DNA of 64,000 nucleotides from Streptomyces sp. RB17 (GTDB lineage Bacteria; Actinomycetota; Actinomycetes; Streptomycetales; Streptomycetaceae): positions 1-64,000 of the forward strand of contig NZ_WEGL01000016.1 of NCBI RefSeq assembly GCF_009604455.1, read 5' to 3'. Position numbers and translations under genes: made by a program. Of the stretch, positions 43,599 to 51,442 are shown piece after piece; the stretch's first letter is position 1, and each line of letters opens with the position of its first letter. A model generated the notes under the pieces. The model saw only the letters and a list, made by a program, of their open reading frames with translations. It was not told the origin of the DNA and made no database searches.

Positions 43599-43901
43599 CT
43601 CTGGTATCCGGACAAGTTCGGTGTCCCGTGTCCGCCGTATGACTTCACTGAGGCGGCGATCGACAGTTTCGCCGCGACGACCTGCTGCCTCGGAGTACGT
43701 GTGGAAGCGGACGGCCGGTGGCGCGTGTATGCGCCGCACGGCCTGTCGGACGTGTTCAACCTCGTCGTCCGGCCGAACCCGGTGCTCGCTCCACGGGCGG
43801 TCTATGAGACCAAGGCAGCGCGGTGGCGAGAGCAATGGCCCGAGCTGACTGTTCTGGACTGGCCCTCCACAAGTGTCATGTCGACCTCGTCCGTCGACTG
43901 A
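43599..43901 (+). pseudogene. C-terminal part of a nucleotidyltransferase-family protein (COG3575-like)
   Basis: The frame reads LWYPDKFGVPCPPYDFTEAA, then FAATTCCLGVRVEADGRWR, YAPHGLSDVFNLVVRPNPVL and a terminal PELTVLDWP. This is the conserved C-terminal half of small nucleotidyltransferase-like proteins (COG3575). The N-terminal half is absent and the fragment begins at the right end of the TnpB element, so the element (or an associated deletion) removed it. Confidence 0.65.
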
Positions 43902-43977
43902 CGTCGGCAGCGTAGGCGGCCCAGTCCGCCGCGGATGCCTGCTGCCACTGGACGGCGACCTTGATGTGGACACCGAG

Positions 43978-44004
43978 TCCCCGCCGCGAGGATCGCGGCG
44001 GGGA
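43978..44004. terminator. Bidirectional hairpin terminator
   Basis: TCCCCGCCGCGA (43978-43989) and TCGCGGCGGGGA (43993-44004) form a perfect 12-bp stem with a 3-nt loop. It lies between the end of the nucleotidyltransferase fragment and the end of the convergent secreted-protein gene. Confidence 0.65.
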
Positions 44005-44084
44005 ACTCGGTCGCGAGAACAGTGCGGCGGAGCGGTCCTGCCGAAAGGACCTACGAGCAGCTCTGGACCCGCATCGGCGCGCCG

Positions 44085-44537
44085 TCAGCTGACCTGAACG
44101 GTGACCGGCGAGGAGTGGAACGTGCCGGACTTGGCCGCCACCCGCACCTGTTCGGTGCCCTTGTTGGTGAACGTCCGCTTGATCGTGTAGGTGCCGTTCT
44201 TGTTGACGGCCGCCGTGGTCCTCAGTGTGGTCCACTTGCCGTTGTGCAGATGCTGGAGAACCAGCGTAGAACCGGCCTTGATGCCCTTGACTCGGCCCGT
44301 GAACGCCACGGTGTTGCCCACCTTTACGGACTTGCGGTTGGCCGAGACGGTGATCGAGCCCATGGCGGTCGGCTTCGGCGACGGCTTCATGCTCGGCATA
44401 CCGGTGCGCGTCATGGAGGGCTTGGGGGCCGGCGTCCCGGTTGCGGCGACGGCTCCCGCCGTACCGGTCGACAGCATGGCGGCGGACAGGGCACCGGCGG
44501 CAAGCGCACGGGCGCGGCGGCTTCGGGTGAAGCTCAT
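44085..44537 (-). CDS. Small secreted protein with Ig-like/bacterial surface domain
   Basis: A 150-residue exported protein. The signal peptide is MSFTRSRRARALAAGALSAA, cleaved near AVAATG. A Pro/Met/Lys-rich linker follows. Residues 65-150 form an immunoglobulin-like sandwich (SVKVGNTVAFTGRVKGIKAG, GKWTTLRTTAAVNKNGTYTI, TEQVRVAAKSGTFHSSPV). Such domains in streptomycetes are usually structural. The ATG at 44537 has GGGAG upstream; the reading frame is open further out but without a signal. No partner genes are evident. Confidence 0.72.
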   Translation of the reverse strand: MSFTRSRRARALAAGALSAAMLSTGTAGAVAATGTPAPKPSMTRTGMPSMKPSPKPTAMGSITVSANRKSVKVGNTVAFTGRVKGIKAGSTLVLQHLHNGKWTTLRTTAAVNKNGTYTIKRTFTNKGTEQVRVAAKSGTFHSSPVTVQVS

Positions 44538-44889
44538 TGTGGGTCTCCCGTTTTTCGTCGGAGTCCCCCCTGGGAGCGAATCGGCCACTCGGGGCGGTTC
44601 GCGAATCCAGGCTGGCCCGAGCGCGGCCGAGCGGCCTGTCGAAACGGGCACGCGAGCCGTTCAAGCTTCTATCGCTTTGGGTAAATCCGCAGGCTGGGCG
44701 ACGTCCTTCCTGACAATCACTCTTACTTTTCCCTTACCTTTTGTCGCTCAATCGGCTCAATGCGGCCACGGACAGTGATGGCGGCAGGGGAGCCATCGCA
44801 ACGGCTGGCATGCCGATCACGCGGGCATGATCGGTCCGGCTGAAGCCCACATAACGATTCGCCGCGTTGGCGACCGCCCATCCCTGATC
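44538..44889. other. Upstream region of the small secreted protein; no gene seen
   Basis: A stretch around 44700-44760 is unusually A/T-rich for this DNA (runs such as CTTACTTTTCCCTTACC) and probably holds the promoter of the gene at 44537. Nothing coding is supported up to the IS200/IS605 remnant. Confidence 0.4.
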
Positions 44890-44979
44890 TTGCGGGGTAT
44901 CCCCGGCTCTAGCCGGGGGAATGCATCCTCGGCCCGGAGGCGCGCAGCGCCGAAGTTCGCTCCGCCTGCGGGGTGAGGG

Positions 44980-45249
44980 TCAGATAGGCCGCTTCTGGCC
45001 CTCGATGTACTGGCGGATCACTGTGAGCGGCGCACCTCCGCAGGAGCCTGCGAAGTAGGAGCGGGACCAGAACACCGAGCCCATGCCGATCCGGTTGAGT
45101 CGGGCGGTGTACTCGGCCCGCAGGTATCGGGAGCTGACGCCCTTGAGGCTGTTGATCAGCTTGGACAGGGCGACCTTCGGCGGGTAGTGCACCAAGAGGT
45201 GCACGTGATCCGTTTCGCCGTTGAACTCACGCAACTCCACCTCGAACTT
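44980..45249 (-). pseudogene. tnpA: Y1 transposase (IS200-like), C-terminal part
   Basis: The minus-strand frame reads KFEVELREFNGETDHVHLLV, which contains the HUH metal site, then YPPKVALSKLINSLKGVSS and VFWSRSYFAGSCGGAP. It ends with the catalytic Tyr region VIRQYIEGQKRP. The about 45 N-terminal residues are replaced by sequence from the opposite-strand tnpB, so the start codon is lost. Confidence 0.78.
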
Positions 45250-45669
45250 CACAAGACCGCGCTTGACCTCGTGCGGGAACACGACTACATCGCGCACGAA
45301 GACCTCAAGATCCGCAACATGGTCAAGGCCTCCGCGCCCAAGCCCGACCCTGAGCAGCCGGGCAGTTTCCTGCCCAACGGGTCGGCGGCGGAGGCTGGTC
45401 TCAAGCACTCGATCTCAGATGCCGGATGGGCGGTGTTCCTGACGATCCTGCACGCCAAGGCTGAAAGCGCCGGACGAGATGTGATTGCCGTGCACCCCCG
45501 CAACACCTCCCGGACCTGCCCCGAATGCGGGCACGTCTCAGCGGAGAACCGGCCCACTCAGGAGAAGTTCCACTGTCAATCCTGCGGCCACAGCGCGCAC
45601 GCAGACACGGTGGGAGCCCTGAACGTTCTACGGGCCGGGCTGGTCCGTCGCGACGCCCGCCAGGGTTAA
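45250..45669 (+). pseudogene. tnpB: TnpB, C-terminal part
   Basis: The plus frame from about 45250 reads HKTALDLVREHDYIAHEDLK, which carries the RuvC Glu. The zinc finger CPECGHVSAENRPTQEKFHC and the final Asp region AHADTVGALNVLRAG follow. The N-terminal about 270 residues, with the first RuvC Asp, are missing. An ATG at 45319 could only start a short peptide. Confidence 0.78.
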
Positions 45670-45696
45670 CGAGAAGCCCCCGGCTTCAGCCGGGGG

Positions 45697-46181
45697 AGGA
45701 GTCACCACGGTCACATCCCTCTGTGTGTGGGTGGATTCGGCCTCGGATGCGAGGCCGTACAACAGCACCCTGCCGAGGGGAAGTCCCTGGCCGCAGGGCA
45801 TGAAGTGTTGAAGGCCACGGTGAACCGAACGGGGAGTGGGGGATCTTCATGACTGGCCTGCGGCCCCGGGGGACCTCCTGGGGCCGCCTTCACCGGCCGG
45901 TCCGTCAGGCGATAAGGATGCGGCCCGACCTGCGCCGAAGATGGAGGAGATGCAGATCAAGGCCGCAGACACACGGTGCACGCGACGTGTCGTCTGCTTA
46001 ACGTACACGGGCAGGCCAAGGACACGCAGCCGTCAAAACTGCTGCTTGGCTGATCAGGCACGGCTGACGGTCACTCCTCCAGCCGTGCGCGAGTGGTCGT
46101 GAGTTTGGGACATCAGGGCGTCCTGCGGGACGCGGTCACGGAAGTGTCACGCTTCCGGACGGAGTTATATGCCTCTCGTCG
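45697..46181. other. No gene seen
   Basis: 485 bp between the IS200/IS605 right end and the SDR remnant. Reading frames are short and show no family, signal or start context. A weak A/T-rich patch near 45985-46050 is the only compositional feature. Confidence 0.4.
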
Positions 46182-46247
46182 GTGCTGAACAACGGACTCA
46201 TCACCGGAACCGTGCTGCACGTCGACGGGGGACACCGCATCACCTGA
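46182..46247 (+). pseudogene. SDR dehydrogenase, last 21 residues only
   Basis: The frame VLNNGLITGTVLHVDGGHRI followed by a stop is the standard C-terminus of short-chain dehydrogenases (G-x-V-L-x-V-D-G-G). Nothing of the rest of the gene is found upstream. Confidence 0.6.
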
Positions 46248-46296
46248 TCCGGTACCCGAACAGCCAGCAACCGCGGCGCTCGCTGACTCCCCGCGG

Positions 46297-46680
46297 AAAA
46301 CGATCCTCGCCCGGCTCGACCTGCCCGCCGGGCCGGTCGCCGATCTCGTCGCGCATGCGCACGAGCAGGCCAAGCTCGCGCTCGCCGAGCTGGGCGAACT
46401 CATCCATGGCATCCACCCGCAGGTGCTCACCGACCGCGGCCTGCCCGCCGGGGTCGCGGACGTGGCCGGGCGGTCCCCGGTACCTGTGGACGTCGCGGTC
46501 GAGTTGCCCCGGCGGCTGCCGGAGCCGCTCGAGGCGGCCGGGTACTTCGCGGTCTGCGAGGCGCTTGCCAACGTGGCCAAGCACAGCGAGGCGCGGCGAG
46601 CCTGGGTCACCGGACGACTCGTGGAGGACCGCCTGGTGCTGGAGGTCGGCGACGACGGCGTCGGCGGCCCGCGGCGGCGG
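46297..46680 (+). pseudogene. NarL-type sensor histidine kinase remnant
   Basis: The frame gives the end of the dimerisation domain (LVAHAHEQAKLALAELGELI, then HGIHPQVLTDRGL) and the HATPase N-box region (FAVCEALANVAKHSEARRAW) up to GDDGVGG. The stretch with the G1/G2 boxes is deleted. A few codons of the usual C-terminal end (PPGGPTVLQIP) follow in another frame at about 46712. No sensor domain precedes it. The partner response regulator downstream is intact, so that regulator now lacks its local kinase. Confidence 0.7.
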
Positions 46681-46723
46681 GCCTGTCCAGCCCGCCGGGT
46701 GGGCCAACCGTGCTGCAGATTCC

Positions 46724-47380
46724 GTGCACCCAGACCAGCGACCCAGGGTCGTGATCGCCGAGGACGGCGTGCTGCTCCGTGAGGGGCTGGTCGGTCTGCT
46801 CGAACGCTTCGGATACGCCGTGACTGCGGCGGTCGGCGACGCGCCCGCGCTGCTCTCCACGGTGGACGCCGACCCGCCGGACCTGGTGCTCACCGACGTA
46901 CGGATGCCGCCCGGCAACGCCGACGACGGGCTGCGCGACGCCGTCCAGTTATGCGGGCGGCATCCGAAGCTCCCCCTGCTGGTGCTCTCCCAATACGTGG
47001 AGCAGACCTATGCAACCGAGCTGCTCGACAGCGGTGACGCCGGCACCGGGTACCTGCTCAAGAACCGGATCGCCGACGTCGCGGACTTCGTCGACGCGGT
47101 CGGCCGGGTGCTCGCCGGCGGGACCGTCGTCGACCCGCAGGTGGTGCGCCAGCGGCTGCGTCGCCGCCGTGACTCGATCGACCGGCTCTCCCCACGGGAA
47201 CGGGAGGTGCTCGCGCTGATGGCCGAGGGCCGCTTCAACGCGGCGATCGCCAAGACGCTCTACGTCACCGACGCCGCGGTCAGCAAACACATCCGCAGCA
47301 TCTTCACCAAGCTCGACCTGCCACCGGCCGACACCGACCATCGCCGGGTCCTCGCGGTGCTCGCCTGGCTGCGCCGCTGA
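46724..47380 (+). CDS. NarL/FixJ-family response regulator
   Basis: A 218-residue regulator. The receiver domain has the acidic pair in VVIAEDGVLL, the phospho-acceptor Asp in DLVLTDVRMPP, the Ser in LVLSQYVEQ and the Lys in GYLLKNRIADV. The LuxR HTH at the C-terminus is DRLSPREREVLALMAEGRFN, with recognition helix VTDAAVSKHIRSIF. The GTG at 46724 gives a normal N-terminus; a GTG at 46751 would cut the first strand. The kinase gene upstream is decayed, so activity may depend on another kinase or on acetyl phosphate. Confidence 0.85.
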   Translation: MHPDQRPRVVIAEDGVLLREGLVGLLERFGYAVTAAVGDAPALLSTVDADPPDLVLTDVRMPPGNADDGLRDAVQLCGRHPKLPLLVLSQYVEQTYATELLDSGDAGTGYLLKNRIADVADFVDAVGRVLAGGTVVDPQVVRQRLRRRRDSIDRLSPREREVLALMAEGRFNAAIAKTLYVTDAAVSKHIRSIFTKLDLPPADTDHRRVLAVLAWLRR

Positions 47381-47407
47381 CGGCGTCGCGTTTTCCGGGG
47401 GCACAAG

Positions 47408-48190
47408 CTAAACCGCTGCCGCGTGCGTGACCCGGATCTTCGACTGGCCGTGCGGGCGCCGCTCCCAGTCGTCCATGAAACGCGCGATCAGGCCGTGCCG
47501 CTCGGCCAGCGAGAGCAGGGTCTCGGTGCGGTAGTAGAAGTCCTCGCGGAGCACCTGGTGCTCGGTGCCCTCCGTGCGGTCATAGGTGAAGTCGAAGAAG
47601 CCGCCGGGGGCCAGCACCCGGCCGACGTGGGCCAGGCACTCGTCGATCACCTCCAGCGGCGAGTGCGAGAAGAGGCTGTGGGCGTGCACCACGGTGAACC
47701 AGCCCGAGGGCAGGAAGTCGAGCGTCAGGTTCTCGACGAGCGCCAGGTGGGGTAGCCGGTCCTGCAGGCCCCGCTGGACGATGGTGTGCTGTGCCTCGAG
47801 GAGGATGTCCGGCGATATGTCGATGCCGTAGTAGCGACCGGGGTCGAGGTAGCCGATGAACCGCCACCCCGCGCGCAGGTTCCCGCAGCCGATCTCCAGC
47901 ATCCGGTCCTGCGGCTTCAGGCCGTGCTCGACCAGGTAGTCGAACTGCATCTGCCCCAGCGCCAACCAGCGTTCCTCCGAGCCGCTGCCGACGGCACGCT
48001 CCGGGCTGCGCCCGGTGTCGGCGGCCATGACCGCGCGGTAGTACGCCACGTGGTCGCGGTGCCGGAGACCCAGCCAGTTGTCCCGTGCAGCGCGGCGTAG
48101 ATAGCGAGGGATCCGGCCGGGGTACCGCAGGGCATAACGCAGCTTGTGCCCCAGGGACGACCGGTTCCTCGACAGCTCGGACTTCGGCAT
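47408..48190 (-). CDS. SAM-dependent methyltransferase
   Basis: A 260-residue class I methyltransferase. Motif I is MLEIGCGNLRAGWRFIGYL, followed by YYGIDISPDILLEA (the acidic residue that binds the ribose). The post-II segment WFTVVHAHSLFSHSPLEVID and motif III ALAPGGFFDFTYDR-like (seen as VLAPGGFFDFTYDR) follow. The basic N-terminal 50 residues (KLRYALRYPGRIPRYLRRAA) suggest membrane or surface association. The ATG at 48190 is the first in frame. The acceptor is unknown; similar proteins occur in polysaccharide and glycopeptidolipid loci. Confidence 0.82.
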   Translation of the reverse strand: MPKSELSRNRSSLGHKLRYALRYPGRIPRYLRRAARDNWLGLRHRDHVAYYRAVMAADTGRSPERAVGSGSEERWLALGQMQFDYLVEHGLKPQDRMLEIGCGNLRAGWRFIGYLDPGRYYGIDISPDILLEAQHTIVQRGLQDRLPHLALVENLTLDFLPSGWFTVVHAHSLFSHSPLEVIDECLAHVGRVLAPGGFFDFTYDRTEGTEHQVLREDFYYRTETLLSLAERHGLIARFMDDWERRPHGQSKIRVTHAAAV

Positions 48191-48343
48191 GGCTGCCTCC
48201 GTGATCCACGTCAGCCCCCGTCCGGCAGCGTAGCCCGGGGCTTGCGGTACGGCCTCCCGCAGACCGGTGACCAGCGGTGTGACCGGGCGGGGCGGGGGGC
48301 CGCGGGAGCGGTCTCTCCCGGAAGTGAGTGCCGTCCTACGTCG

Positions 48344-49045
48344 TCAGTCCTCGTCGTGGTCGCCGGAGGAGCTGTCGTTGTCGTTCCGGTCCTCGTCGGT
48401 CTTGGCAGCCGTGACCTTGCCGTTCTGCGCGTCGACGGCGACCTCGTGGTCCTTGCCCTTGGCGTCCGTCACGTCGACGTGCCAGGCTGCGGTCCTGCCG
48501 TGGTGCTTGTCGAGGTCGGCGGAGGTGGCGGTGCCCTTGACCTTGGCGAGAGCCGCGTCCACGGCCTTGGCCAGGTCGGTCTTGGCGGCCTTGGCCAGGG
48601 CTTCGTCGCCGCTGCGGTCGTCGGAGTCGTTGTCCTGGTCGGCCTTGGTCGCGGTGACCTTGCCGTCCGTGTCGTTGACGGTGACCTCGTGCTTGGTGCC
48701 CTTGGAGTCGGTCACGTCGACCTTCCACACCGCTTTGCCATTCTGGCTGTCCAGGTCGACGGCGGTGACGGTTCCCGCGACGGACTTCGTGGCGGTGGTG
48801 GCGGCCTGCTTGATGTCGATCTTGGCGCTCTTGACCAGGGCGCTGTCGTGATCATGGTCGTTTCCGTGGTCGTCGCGGTCAAGACCGGCAGCGTTGGTCG
48901 TGACGGTCTTGACGTTGTGGTGGTCGCCGACCTCGGCGAAGGCGAAGGCGGCCGCGGCTCCGGCGCCGCCGAAGACCACGGTGGCCGTGAGCACGGTGGC
49001 GACGGTGCGGCGACGGCTGGTCAGGGTGCGCAGACGAGCCTTCAT
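48344..49045 (-). CDS. Secreted PepSY-domain protein
   Basis: A 233-residue exported protein. The signal segment is RRRTVATVLTATVVFGGAG, cleaved near AFAFAEVG. Two PepSY-like repeats follow: VTAVDLDSQNGKAVWKVDVT with VTVNDTDGKVTATKAD, and ATSADLDKHHGRTAAWHVDV with VAVDAQNGKVTAAK. They are linked by Asp/His-rich stretches (DRDDHGNDHDHD). PepSY proteins often sit beside two-component systems and may inhibit proteases or bind metals. Here the gene is divergent from an OmpR-type response regulator, with CTGAAG repeats between them. The ATG at 49045 has AAGGGA upstream. Confidence 0.85.
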   Translation of the reverse strand: MKARLRTLTSRRRTVATVLTATVVFGGAGAAAAFAFAEVGDHHNVKTVTTNAAGLDRDDHGNDHDHDSALVKSAKIDIKQAATTATKSVAGTVTAVDLDSQNGKAVWKVDVTDSKGTKHEVTVNDTDGKVTATKADQDNDSDDRSGDEALAKAAKTDLAKAVDAALAKVKGTATSADLDKHHGRTAAWHVDVTDAKGKDHEVAVDAQNGKVTAAKTDEDRNDNDSSSGDHDED

Positions 49046-49119
49046 GAGTACGTTTCCCTTCTTCAACGGACAGTGCGGGACGGTGTCGTCCTGACGCCGT
49101 CCACCATGCGCGAGCGATC

Positions 49120-49156
49120 CTGAAGCCACGCTGAAGCGTCCTGAAGATCCCTTCAG
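49120..49156. promoter_or_regulatory. CTGAAG repeats, candidate response-regulator binding site
   Basis: CTGAAG occurs at 49120, 49131 and 49141 (spacing 11 and 10 bp), with an inverted copy CTTCAG at 49151. Direct hexamers at one helical turn are the normal binding pattern of OmpR/PhoB-family regulators. The site lies between the PepSY gene and the OmpR-type regulator gene. Confidence 0.55.
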
Positions 49157-49179
49157 GAACGGTCTGCGACGCTTGAGGC

Positions 49180-49879
49180 ATGCGCCCGCCCGTCTCCCAC
49201 CACCGCCCTGCCGGAGGCGCTACGCGCCGCCCCTTTCGATTCTTGATCGTGGAGGACGAGAAACGCCTCGCCACCGCCCTGGCCCGCGGCCTGGGCGCCG
49301 AGGGCTTCGCCGTGGATGCGGCCCATGACGGCGTCACCGGTCTGCACTTGGCGCAGGAGCAGGATTACGACGTGGTTGTCCTGGACATCATGCTGCCCGG
49401 CCCTAACGGCTACCGCGTGTGCGCGCAGCTGCGGGCCGCCGGCCATGACACGCCGATCCTGATGCTCACCGCCAAGGACGGCGAGTACGACGAGGCCGAG
49501 GGCCTCGACACCGGCGCGGACGACTATCTGACCAAGCCATTCTCCTATGTGGTCCTGCAATCCCGCATCAGGGCGCTCCTTCGCCGCCGCACCCGCGCCG
49601 GATCACAGGTCCTGCGGATCGGCGACCTGACCGTCGGCCCGGCGGCCAAACGCGTGGAGCGGGGGGGGCACGGACATCACGCTGACCGCGAAGGAGTTCG
49701 CGGTCCTGGAACACCTGGCCCTGCACGCCGGACAGGTGGTGTCGAAGGGCAACATGCTCGATCACGTGTGGGACTTCGCCTACGACGGCGACCCGAACAT
49801 CGTCGAGGTCTACGTCAGCGCCCTGCGCCGCAAGATCGACGTGCCCTTCGGGCGGCGGTCGATCACCACCGTGCGCTGA
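49180..49879 (+). pseudogene. OmpR-family response regulator with G8-tract frameshift and stop
   Basis: The receiver domain is complete: FLIVEDEKRLATALARGL, the Asp in DVVVLDIMLPG, LMLTAKDGEYDEAEGLDTGA and KPFSYVVLQSRIRALLRRR. At 49661-49668 a run of eight G shifts the frame; seven G would keep it. The DNA-binding winged helix then continues in another frame (LTAKEFAVLEHLALHAGQVV, DHVWDFAYDGDPNIVEVYVS). Where the family has VRGAGYRLE the sequence has TGA (49877-49879) in place of a Gly codon, so a second lesion removes the last residues. If the G-run is real, only a receiver domain with a wrong tail is made. Confidence 0.78.
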
Positions 49880-49911
49880 GCCGGGTACCGGCTGGAGGCC
49901 GGCGGAGGCCA

Positions 49912-50218
49912 CGATGCCTCCCTTCACCTCCAGCGCGGTATCGGCGGTAGTGATCGTGGGGGTGATGCGGTCGGTCGGCGCGCGCCGGGCCGCCTCCTCC
50001 GGCACAACAGTCCCCAGGTCGACCAGGGCGTCGGCGGCGCTCTCGCCGGCGTCGAGGCGGGTGAGCCGCAGCAGGTCGGCGGCCAGGTGGTTGAGGCGTA
50101 CGACGTCGTGCAGCAGGTCGGGGACGTCCAGCAGCTCGGGATGCTGCTCGGCGACCTCCAGCTGGGTGCGCAGGGAGGCGATGGGGCTGCGCAGTTCGTG
50201 GGAGGCGTCGGCGAACGA
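49912..50218 (-). pseudogene. Sensor histidine kinase fragment in inverted orientation
   Basis: The minus strand reads FADASHELRSPIASLRTQLE, which contains the phospho-acceptor His. It continues VAEQHPELLDVPDLLHDVVR and LAADLLRLTRLDAGE, the HisKA domain of OmpR-partner kinases. Sensor, membrane and ATPase parts are absent. A kinase gene would be expected directly downstream of the regulator on the plus strand; instead this piece faces the other way. The joint at about 49910 marks a rearrangement. Confidence 0.72.
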
Positions 50219-50311
50219 AGCGGTGCTGACGCTCCACCGACGACTCGCTGGCGAGTCTGGGCAACCGCCCTGGCGCTGGGCAGTGCGAGCGCCGATGCGA
50301 GAGGCAGGGCC

Positions 50312-50410
50312 GTCTATGGTCCATATGATGCGGAGTGCGCCCTGCCCACCGGCGACTTCGCTGGCTCCCCGGAGGACGCCCTGGACTGGGCTTGCAGCCT
50401 CCACCTCGAC
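50312..50410 (+). pseudogene. C-terminal remnant of the small protein family seen at 60896-61222
   Basis: The frame reads VYGPYDAECALPTGDFAGSP, then EDALDWACSLHLDPDL. The intact protein at 60896-61222 ends ILPTGTFAGTPEEALDCARG. The shared pattern is LPTG-FAG-PE-ALD-A. The 5' two-thirds of the gene are missing. Confidence 0.5.
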
Positions 50411-50450
50411 CCAGACCTATCTCAGGCCCTGCATGCGGTGGGGTCGCACG

Positions 50451-50486
50451 TCAAACCCCGAAGGACTTCCGGAGCCGACCACTAAG
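50451..50486 (+). repeat. 36-bp inverted repeat, copy A
   Basis: Positions 50451-50486 match the reverse complement of 59885-59920 at 35 of 36 bases (core GAAGGACTTCCGGAGCCGAC). It lies 10 bp before the AraC regulator start and beside a gene remnant. The origin is unknown; it may be the end of a mobile element. Confidence 0.8.
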
Positions 50487-50495
50487 GTTGCTGCC

Positions 50496-51392
50496 ATGTC
50501 GGGGGCGGATCGGAGCGCGGCTCCGCAGGTGTCGGGCGACGTTTCGGATGTCGTCGTGGTGGGGGGCTGCGCCCAGTCCTACCGGGGCAACGTCCATGAA
50601 GAGCTCAAGGTCGTCCTTGTGCTCGACTCCGGTTTCACCGTGCGGCGGCGCGGCACGACGTTCCGGGCCGCCCCGGGGCAGTTGGTCGCGCTGCATGCCG
50701 ATGACGCGCACTCCGGGGGGCCGGACGATGACGATCCCGCGCGGTGGCTCATCATGTGTGTGGCGCCGTCGTTGATCGCCGAGGTCGCCGCGCCCGGCGC
50801 GGTGCGGTTCGGCGATCCGGTGATCCGGGAGGACGGGGGTCTCGCCGACCGTTTCCGGGACGTGCACGGGGCCCTGTACGAGCCGGCCGGGCGGACCGGT
50901 TCGGCGCTGACTCGGGAGACGGGGGTTCTGGACTTCGTCGCGGCACTGGCCCGGCACGCGCCCCACGCGGCGGGCGAAGTCAGGGGGACGGGGGCGGCGC
51001 GGCGTGCCCCCGAGGTCGTACGCGAGTATCTGCGGGCGCACCTCAGCCGCAATGTGACGCTCGACGAACTGAGCGTGGTGGCGGGCGTGAGCAAGTACCG
51101 GCTCGTGCGCGTCTGCACGGCGTGGTTCGGACTGCCTCCGCACAAGCTGCATCTACGGCTCCGGCTCGACCGGGCACGGGAGTTGCTGCGGCGGGGGAGC
51201 GCGATCGCCGAGGCCGCGTACGCGACGGGTTTCCATGACCAGGCGCACCTGACGCGGGTGTTCGCCTCGGCGTACGGCGTCACCCCGGCCGTGTACCAGG
51301 CGACGTTCCGTGGCGCGGCGTGGACGGGCCGGCCCCGCGTCGACGCGGGCGGGGCAAGAACGTGCAATACGGCGGGTGACCGCCGCTCGTAG
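50496..51392 (+). CDS. AraC-family transcriptional regulator
   Basis: A 298-residue regulator. The N-terminal cupin-like arm covers about residues 20-130 (HEELKVVLVLDSGFTVRRRG, PGQLVALHADDAHSGGP). The two C-terminal HTHs are NVTLDELSVVAGVSKYRLVR and the AraC signature region SAIAEAAYATGFHDQAHLTR then VFASAYGVTPAVYQ. The ATG at 50496 begins a normal N-terminus. The next two genes, a hydrolase and an aldo/keto reductase on the same strand, are likely targets. Confidence 0.9.
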   Translation: MSGADRSAAPQVSGDVSDVVVVGGCAQSYRGNVHEELKVVLVLDSGFTVRRRGTTFRAAPGQLVALHADDAHSGGPDDDDPARWLIMCVAPSLIAEVAAPGAVRFGDPVIREDGGLADRFRDVHGALYEPAGRTGSALTRETGVLDFVAALARHAPHAAGEVRGTGAARRAPEVVREYLRAHLSRNVTLDELSVVAGVSKYRLVRVCTAWFGLPPHKLHLRLRLDRARELLRRGSAIAEAAYATGFHDQAHLTRVFASAYGVTPAVYQATFRGAAWTGRPRVDAGGARTCNTAGDRRS

Positions 51393-51442
51393 TTTTCCTC
51401 CTGGGCCGAGGACCTGCCTCGGCACAACCGAAGGGAACGCAC

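Larger units (their letters stand above)
44901..45696. mobile_element. IS200/IS605 remnant, divergent tnpA and tnpB joined by deletion
   Basis: The outer ends are marked by matching hairpins: CCCCGGCT/AGCCGGGG at 44901-44918 and CCCCCGGCT/AGCCGGGGG at 45677-45696. Between them the C-terminal part of a Y1 transposase (minus) meets the C-terminal part of a TnpB (plus) at about 45249/45250. Both promoters and both N-termini are gone. It could be mobilised in trans if the ends are intact, but it encodes no working protein. Confidence 0.75.
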
